The notes under the pieces are model-generated. The model was not told the DNA's origin, did no database searches, and saw only the letters and a list, made by a program, of their open reading frames with translations. The position numbers and the translations under genes are program-made. From Bacteroides sp. (GTDB lineage Bacteria > Bacteroidota > Bacteroidia > Bacteroidales > SM23-62), in assembly GCA_030589965.1 (NCBI GenBank), contig JAUUZM010000051.1, positions 1 to 12,186 of the forward strand: DNA of 12,186 nucleotides. The letters are read 5' to 3'. Below, one piece after another: positions 7,885-12,186 of this stretch (position 1 is the first letter of the stretch; each line of letters starts with the position of its first letter).

Positions 7885-8259
7885 TTATTTCTTAGGCCTC
7901 TTTGTTCCATATTTTGAGCGACGTTGTGTCCGTCCTTCAACTCCGGAAGTATCCAAAGCACCGCGAATAAGGTGATACCTTACACCGGGAAGATCCTTCA
8001 CCCTTCCACCCCTGATAAGTACAATGGAGTGCTCCTGAAGGTTATGTCCTTCTCCCGGGATATAAGCATTGACTTCCTTCTGGTTTGTCAGTCTTACCCT
8101 GGCTACTTTTCTCATCGCAGAATTAGGCTTCTTTGGAGTGGTTGTATAAACACGAACACAAACACCTCTGCGCTGCGGACACGAGTCCAGAGCGGGAGCC
8201 TTCGATTTCTCGATGTTCTTCTTTCTTCCTTTTCTAACTAACTGCTGTATTGTAGGCAT
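7885..8259 (-). CDS. rpsL: 30S ribosomal protein S12
   Basis: The 124-residue S12 begins MPTIQQLVRKGRKKNIEKSK and is the first gene of the operon. It carries the decoding-centre loops TPKKPNSAMRK (41-51) and RVKDLPGVRYH (86-96). Lys43 and Lys88 (E. coli K42 and K87 in mature numbering) are unchanged, so no classical streptomycin-resistance substitution is present. Asp89 is the residue that is beta-methylthiolated in E. coli. Length is typical. The start at 8259 follows an A/T-rich leader with no Shine-Dalgarno sequence, about 45 bases from the predicted transcription start. Confidence 0.97.
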   Translation of the reverse strand: MPTIQQLVRKGRKKNIEKSKAPALDSCPQRRGVCVRVYTTTPKKPNSAMRKVARVRLTNQKEVNAYIPGEGHNLQEHSIVLIRGGRVKDLPGVRYHLIRGALDTSGVEGRTQRRSKYGTKRPKK

Positions 8260-8309
8260 ATGAAAGCGCCGTTTTTTATTGTTTAATTATACTTTAGTAA
8301 ATCGGTTCG

Positions 8310-8338
8310 CAAAGGTATCCTTTTTTTTTAAAAAACAA
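8310..8338 (-). promoter_or_regulatory. Predicted Bacteroidota-type promoter of the rpsL operon
   Basis: On the minus strand TACCTTTG (8317-8310) is an exact match to the Bacteroidota -7 consensus TAnnTTTG. A TTG at 8338-8336 lies 18 bases upstream, close to the usual spacing of about 19-21. Transcription would start a few bases past 8310, giving a leader of roughly 45 bases before the rpsL ATG at 8259. The spacer is mostly a T9A6 homopolymer run. It is the only exact -7 match for this direction in the intergenic region. Confidence 0.72.
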
Positions 8339-8405
8339 TAAAAAATCAAACGATTTTGCATGATTGGTTTCTTTCCGTCGATTTTACAGTGAGTTCGGAC
8401 CTTTC

Positions 8406-8465
8406 AATCGGATTTGCACCCTCCGATTTAACCCCATTTTAACATGCCCGCAGAGGGCAAATCCG
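8406..8465. repeat. Central inverted repeats with two mutually exclusive stems
   Basis: Two pairings share a left arm. The short one is AATCGGA (8406-8412) with TCCGATT (8422-8428), a 7-bp stem with a 9-base loop. The long one is the left arm 8409-8423 (CGGATTTGCACCCTC) with GAGGGCAAATCCG (8453-8465), a 13-bp stem with a two-base bulge and a 29-base spacer. The element lies between the two divergent promoters and upstream of both predicted start sites, so it is more likely a DNA-level operator than an mRNA leader structure. No U-tract follows the long stem, so it is not a standard terminator. Confidence 0.55.
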
Positions 8466-8492
8466 CAGCTGTTTCAAAAATGATTGATCAGC

Positions 8493-8522
8493 TTGATTCT
8501 TTTTAAAAATATATTACTTTTG
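8493..8522 (+). promoter_or_regulatory. Predicted Bacteroidota-type promoter of the EF-G paralogue
   Basis: TACTTTTG at 8515-8522 exactly matches TAnnTTTG, and TTG at 8493-8495 is separated from it by 19 bases, the expected spacing for the primary sigma factor of Bacteroidota. Transcription would begin a few bases after 8522, leaving a leader of about 55 bases. The -33 TTG is part of a direct TTGAT repeat (8484-8488 and 8493-8497), which might be a contact site for an activator. The start codon has no Shine-Dalgarno sequence and is preceded by the A-rich CATAAACGCTAA. Confidence 0.75.
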
Positions 8523-8583
8523 GAAGTCCAATTTCAGAAGGCATAAACACATCGAATTGTAAAATCTAAATCATAAACGCTAA

Positions 8584-10737
8584 ATGAAAACTTACCAGAC
8601 TAATCAGGTAAAAAACATCACTTTACTGGGAAATTCAGGTTCAGGAAAAACAACTCTGGCTGAATCATTGTTGTTGGCAGGAGGAGTTATTTCAAGAAAA
8701 GGGGATGTGGATCAGAAAACTACAGCTTCTGATTTCAGAGAGATCGAACAGGAAAACCAGCGCTCGATCTATTCCACTGTATTATATTCAGAATATAATG
8801 ACAAGAAAGTAAATTTCCTTGATGTACCCGGAGCTGATGATTTCATCGGCAGTGTAGTTTCAAGTCTTCGTGTTACCGATGTGGCGCTTATGGTCATCAA
8901 CAGCCAGAACGGAGTAGAGGTTGGAACGGAGATCCACCAGAGGTTTACCGAAAAATATAACAAACCGGTTATATATGTAATTAATAAATGTGATCATGAT
9001 CATGCCAATTTTGAAAAGTCACTTGAATCACTCAAGGAGCGTTTCGGAACCAAAATTGCCCAGCTGCAGTTCCCTGTAAATGCGGGTCCCTCATTTGACA
9101 GCATCGTTGATGTACTCCAGATGAAGATGTACAAATACCCCAAGGATGGTGGTAAGCCAACGGTTACCGATGTGCCTGATGAGCTCAAGGACAGGGCTAT
9201 AGAATTGCATGGAGAATTAGTTGAGAAAGCTGCTGAGAATGATGAAACCCTTATGGAACTGTTCTTCGAGAATGATTCTCTCACCGAAGATGAAATGCGC
9301 AAGGGTATCACAAGCGGTCTTATTGAAAATGGTATCAGTCCCGTTCTTTGCACATCCGCTGAAAAAGACATGGGAGTCGAGCGATTGCTGCAATTCATGA
9401 CTAATGTATTTCCATCCCCATGTGATATGGAAGCTGAAAAAACAGTTGATGATCAAGAAATTAAATGTGTGCCTTCCGGGGATACCACATTGTTAGTCTT
9501 TAAGTCGGAATATGAACCACATATTGGAGAGATCAATTACTTCAAGGTACTTTCAGGAACCCTTACCGAGGGAATGGACCTTATCAATAATAGCAACCGG
9601 ACCAAGGAAAGACTTTCTCAGCTCTTTGCTGTTGCAGGAAAGACAAGGTCCAAGGTAGACAAACTGTTCGCCGGAGATATCGGTGCAACGGTGAAGCTGA
9701 AAAACACCAAGGCTGATAATACACTCTCCTCAAATTCAAATATTGAAATGGCCCCAACGGATTATCCCGAGGCCAAATTCAGAACTGCCATCAAGACACT
9801 TACCGAAGGCGACGAAGAAAAACTCGGTGAGGCCCTGACCCGTATCCATGAAGCTGACCCGACCGTTACTGTGGAATATTCAAGAGAATTAAAGCAAATC
9901 ATCCTGGGTGGACAGGGGGAGCATCACCTGAAATTAGTTAAGTGGCATCTCGACAACACCTATAAAGTTGAGACCGAATTTGTTGCCCCGCGTATCCCTT
10001 ACAGGGAGACAATTACAAAGATAGCCCAGGCCGATTACAGGCATAAGAAACAATCCGGAGGGTCCGGACAATTTGGAGAAGTCTATATGATTATTGAGCC
10101 TTATCATGAAGGGGCACCCGATCCGACCGTGTTCAAGGCCAACGGCAAAGATATAAAGGTCTCTGTACGTAATAAGGATGAAATCAACCTTGATTGGGGC
10201 GGAAAACTCCTTTTTTATAATTGTATTGTCGGCGGATCCATCGATGCCAGGTTCCTGCCTGCTATCCTTAAGGGAATTATGGCAAAAATGGAAGAAGGCC
10301 CGCTTACCGGATCCTATGCCCGCGACATCAGGGTATTCATATACGATGGCAAAATGCACCCGGTTGATTCAAACGAAATATCCTTTAAACTTGCAGGCCG
10401 GAATGCATTCCGTGAGGCTTTCAAGAATGCCGGACCAAAAATTATGGAACCTGTTTATGATGTTGAAGTCCTGGTTCCGGGAGACCGCATGGGAGATGTC
10501 ATGTCTGACCTCCAGGGCAGAAGGGCAATCGTTCAGGGCATGTCCAGTGAAAAAGGATTTGAGAAGATCTCAGCCAAGGTACCACTGGCAGAAATGAATA
10601 AGTACTCCACAGCTCTCAGTTCACTGACGGGAGGACGGGCCATGTACAGCATGAAGTTTGATGAGTATGCTCCGGTTCCGCCAGATATTCAGGAACAGCT
10701 GCTGAAAGCTTACGAAGCTGAAGAAGCCGAAGATTAG
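8584..10737 (+). CDS. Divergent EF-G paralogue (EF-G-like / EF-G2 family)
   Basis: The 717-residue protein has the full five-domain EF-G layout: G domain about 1-280, II about 300-385, III about 395-470, IV about 475-600, V about 605-705. It has an acidic tail, AYEAEEAED. The P-loop GNSGSGKT (16-23) and NKCD (134-137) are intact. Switch I reads RSIY (60-63) instead of RGIT, replacing the Mg-coordinating Thr with Tyr. Switch II reads DVPGA (80-84), replacing the catalytic His with Ala. The domain IV tip keeps HPVDSNE with His592, and QSGGSGQFG (490-498) replaces the usual GGRG. It should therefore bind guanine nucleotide and enter the A site but hydrolyse GTP slowly or not at all. EF-G2 proteins of Mycobacterium and Bacteroides are reported to lack ribosome-dependent GTPase activity, while a Thermus EF-G-2 is reported active, so activity must be measured. 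A RelE-type, TetM-type or BipA identity is not supported by the layout. Confidence 0.93.
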   Translation: MKTYQTNQVKNITLLGNSGSGKTTLAESLLLAGGVISRKGDVDQKTTASDFREIEQENQRSIYSTVLYSEYNDKKVNFLDVPGADDFIGSVVSSLRVTDVALMVINSQNGVEVGTEIHQRFTEKYNKPVIYVINKCDHDHANFEKSLESLKERFGTKIAQLQFPVNAGPSFDSIVDVLQMKMYKYPKDGGKPTVTDVPDELKDRAIELHGELVEKAAENDETLMELFFENDSLTEDEMRKGITSGLIENGISPVLCTSAEKDMGVERLLQFMTNVFPSPCDMEAEKTVDDQEIKCVPSGDTTLLVFKSEYEPHIGEINYFKVLSGTLTEGMDLINNSNRTKERLSQLFAVAGKTRSKVDKLFAGDIGATVKLKNTKADNTLSSNSNIEMAPTDYPEAKFRTAIKTLTEGDEEKLGEALTRIHEADPTVTVEYSRELKQIILGGQGEHHLKLVKWHLDNTYKVETEFVAPRIPYRETITKIAQADYRHKKQSGGSGQFGEVYMIIEPYHEGAPDPTVFKANGKDIKVSVRNKDEINLDWGGKLLFYNCIVGGSIDARFLPAILKGIMAKMEEGPLTGSYARDIRVFIYDGKMHPVDSNEISFKLAGRNAFREAFKNAGPKIMEPVYDVEVLVPGDRMGDVMSDLQGRRAIVQGMSSEKGFEKISAKVPLAEMNKYSTALSSLTGGRAMYSMKFDEYAPVPPDIQEQLLKAYEAEEAED

Positions 10738-10758
10738 TATCCGGATGGATTATTAATT

Positions 10759-10796
10759 CGCCTCAACATTGCTGCGCAATGGAGGCGGCTTTATTA
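10759..10796 (+). terminator. Rho-independent terminator after the EF-G paralogue
   Basis: CGCCTC (10759-10764) pairs with GAGGCG (10782-10787), and inside it CATTGC (10767-10772) pairs with GCAATG (10776-10781) around a TGC loop. This gives a 12-bp stem interrupted only by an AA bulge. GCTTTATTAA follows, a modest U-rich tail. It lies 22 bases past the stop codon. On the opposite strand the stem is followed by AATTAATAATCC, so it might also stop transcription from the convergent esterase gene, but less efficiently. Confidence 0.85.
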
Positions 10797-10883
10797 ACAA
10801 TCCATACCGTCATGTAATGTCTATACAAAATTGGAACAATTTTTAATGTTCATAATTCAAGGTTTATGAATATTGAAGCTTGC

Positions 10884-12186
10884 CTATAACTTTATAATCT
10901 TCTCCGTCCACACTTTATCCCTGGACCTTACCGTGATGAAGTATAATCCCTTCTGGAAGGATGAAAGATCTATCTGCTGCGAGGTTCCTTCCATTTCTGC
11001 GGTGTAAACCAATTGACCATTCAGGATTGTAATCTCTATTGAACAGGGTTCAGGATTATCTGTTTCAATGGTTATGAGATCTTTGGTTGGATTTGGGAAT
11101 ATCCTGGCTATTGGTTTCTCGGCAATTCTAATACCTATCGGTTCTACAAAAATATTAAAGGTATCGCTCCAGAATTTGTAACCATTACTGTATATATCTG
11201 CCGTAAAAATAATTTCTGTATTGTCAGGGCAGGTCTCAAAGATATTTATATAGTAAAAGCCGTCAGAAACTCCTGCATCTCCGGGAGCTATATTCGGAAA
11301 ATTTTGCTTGTAAGTAATTATGGATATAGAAGTATCAAGACAGGTCAACTCAGCCCTAATATTAGTGGCTGTATTTGATGAACCTTTGTTCCTTAACAGG
11401 AGTTTAAACCATATTCTGTCACCTGGATTCGGGATAGTGTCATTCCAGGTGTCATAATATGCTTCATAATCTAAAGGGCCGATTGTTGTGAAACGGGCCG
11501 GCCAGAAATAATCCAGCTTACTATCATAAATATGGTCATGTGTAAACAGGCTTACTTTATACATATCTTCGTCCAAATTTTCTAAGCGTTTTATATTACC
11601 CCAGATATTATCAGAGGAATCGCTGTCACCATGCAAGCCATCATCAAACAATTGAATTGTATCAATAAATGTGGATTTTTCACCTTGTATAACAGCGATG
11701 ACATCTAAAGGATGATTCTCCGGATTGCTAATTTGAACGATGAGTTTAAGTGTGTCACTCTGTTGCGGCGATATGAATTTTGGATATACCTCCAAGGTTT
11801 TTGCATAAGCAAGGTCAAGCAGGGGATTTTCAAATTGATTAAAAAAATTAAGGATTTCAACATTGGCATTAATATCCATGTTTTTGTTCCCCTCACCATT
11901 CCAGGTAAATGCAGAACCCGGCCAGGCATGTCCTCCCCTAGGAATCTTGTAAAATTGAATTATGCCCTCACCTGAACAGTTAGTGTAACTGATTTTTTCG
12001 ATTGTACAACCATCATTTGGATCCAGGTTGGGTAGGAATACTGTATCCGCGGATGGATTACAACCATTGTTCTCAAGCCAGAAATTTAATGTTTCCGGGA
12101 CAGTCCATGAATTTGAGTTATCTCCGGACCAGGTCTCATAGTTATCCAAAGTTCCATGCATATGGATAATGGGAAATGCCCGCACA
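10884..12186 (-). CDS. Secreted PHB-depolymerase-like esterase, C-terminal part, with T9SS sorting domain
   Basis: This partial gene continues past the right edge. The GTG at 12185-12183 is most likely an internal valine codon, because the frame opens in the middle of a conserved block. The visible 433 residues begin with the end of an alpha/beta-hydrolase domain. HMHGTLD (8-14) carries the probable catalytic Asp14 and GGHAWPG (84-90) carries the catalytic His86; the Ser nucleophile lies outside the window. Cys42, Cys60 and Cys70 are placed as in extracellular esterases of the LpqC/PHB-depolymerase group, which also includes feruloyl and acetylxylan esterases, so the substrate is open. Residues about 130-235 resemble a choice-of-anchor X module (DDGLHGDSDSSDNIWG). 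Residues 240-348 are a CARDB-like beta-sandwich. Residues about 358-433 (IFPNPTKD...KGLYFITV...KIIKL) are a type A T9SS sorting domain, so the protein should be exported to the cell surface or medium. Confidence 0.82.
   Translation of the reverse strand, partial: VRAFPIIHMHGTLDNYETWSGDNSNSWTVPETLNFWLENNGCNPSADTVFLPNLDPNDGCTIEKISYTNCSGEGIIQFYKIPRGGHAWPGSAFTWNGEGNKNMDINANVEILNFFNQFENPLLDLAYAKTLEVYPKFISPQQSDTLKLIVQISNPENHPLDVIAVIQGEKSTFIDTIQLFDDGLHGDSDSSDNIWGNIKRLENLDEDMYKVSLFTHDHIYDSKLDYFWPARFTTIGPLDYEAYYDTWNDTIPNPGDRIWFKLLLRNKGSSNTATNIRAELTCLDTSISIITYKQNFPNIAPGDAGVSDGFYYINIFETCPDNTEIIFTADIYSNGYKFWSDTFNIFVEPIGIRIAEKPIARIFPNPTKDLITIETDNPEPCSIEITILNGQLVYTAEMEGTSQQIDLSSFQKGLYFITVRSRDKVWTEKIIKL

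Larger units (their letters stand above)
8260..8583. other. Divergent intergenic region between rpsL operon and EF-G paralogue
   Basis: These 324 bases separate two divergent transcription units and contain no convincing gene. Reading left to right they hold the rpsL leader, the rpsL promoter (8310-8338), a T9A6 run (8321-8335), and a central stretch with inverted repeats and iterated CGATTT motifs (8351-8465). The EF-G paralogue promoter (8493-8522) and its short A-rich leader follow. The central 150 bases are not explained by either core promoter and are the natural place for regulator binding. Confidence 0.8.

Noticed and set aside
7863..7961. Upstream extension of the rpsG frame by 33 codons.
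   Set aside because: The extra residues overlap rpsL, do not resemble S7, and the internal ATG at 7862 gives the standard MRKGRPKKR N-terminus.
8360..8392. Ten-codon plus-strand frame MIGFFPSILQ just before the intergenic hairpins, resembling an attenuator leader peptide.
   Set aside because: No TAnnTTTG promoter can be found upstream of it on the plus strand, and the predicted promoter for the EF-G paralogue lies downstream of both the frame and the hairpins. The peptide has no run of regulatory codons.
10849..10870. Inverted repeat TTCATAA / TTATGAA downstream of the esterase, considered as its terminator.
   Set aside because: It is a 7-bp A/T-rich stem with no T-tract after it in either direction, so it would be weak and fits chance in A/T-rich DNA.
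12183..12185. GTG as the real start of the esterase.
   Set aside because: The frame begins within a conserved hydrolase strand and lacks the nucleophile region and a signal peptide, so the gene must continue beyond the window.
1..12186. Mobile elements, CRISPR arrays, tRNA or rRNA genes.
   Set aside because: No transposase, integrase, repeat-spacer pattern, cloverleaf or rRNA-like sequence was seen on either strand.

Overview
This window looks like chromosomal DNA from a member of the Bacteroidota, probably class Bacteroidia. Four things support this. The gene order is rpsL-rpsG-fusA-rpsJ-rplC-rplD-rplW-rplB-rpsS-rplV-rpsC-rplP-rpmC-rpsQ-rplN, with no tuf between fusA and rpsJ. The start codons lack Shine-Dalgarno sequences and have A/T-rich leaders instead. 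Both promoters that can be read match the Bacteroidota TTG / TAnnTTTG pattern. The protein at the right edge ends in a type IX secretion (T9SS) sorting domain. No genus is claimed.

Layout. From 1 to 8259, on the minus strand, lies one fused str-S10 operon of fifteen tightly packed genes, transcribed right to left from a promoter near 8310-8338. It starts with ribosomal protein S12 and runs off the left edge inside rplN. Gaps between genes run from a 1-base overlap (rplC/rplD) to 33 bases, with no sign of internal terminators. All these genes appear intact with normal family lengths. Two (rpsG and rplB) need a start downstream of the longest open frame.

From 8260 to 8583 is a divergent intergenic region. 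It holds one promoter for each direction, plus a central inverted repeat and iterated CGATTT motifs that no gene explains. From 8584 to 10737, on the plus strand, is a second, divergent EF-G (EF-G-like/EF-G2 family). Its fold and domain IV tip are preserved, but its switch I and switch II motifs are altered: RGIT becomes RSIY, and the catalytic His of DTPGH becomes Ala. It ends at a strong Rho-independent terminator. From 10884 to the right edge, on the minus strand and convergent with it, is the C-terminal part of a secreted alpha/beta-hydrolase esterase carrying a T9SS sorting domain.

How the genes work together. The long operon encodes ribosomal proteins of both subunits and the normal translocase EF-G. 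The neighbouring EF-G paralogue is divergently transcribed from the same control region, so the two translocases may be regulated against each other. The secreted esterase is functionally unrelated. The most interesting part of the window is the EF-G paralogue and its shared intergenic region; the ribosomal operon itself is ordinary.
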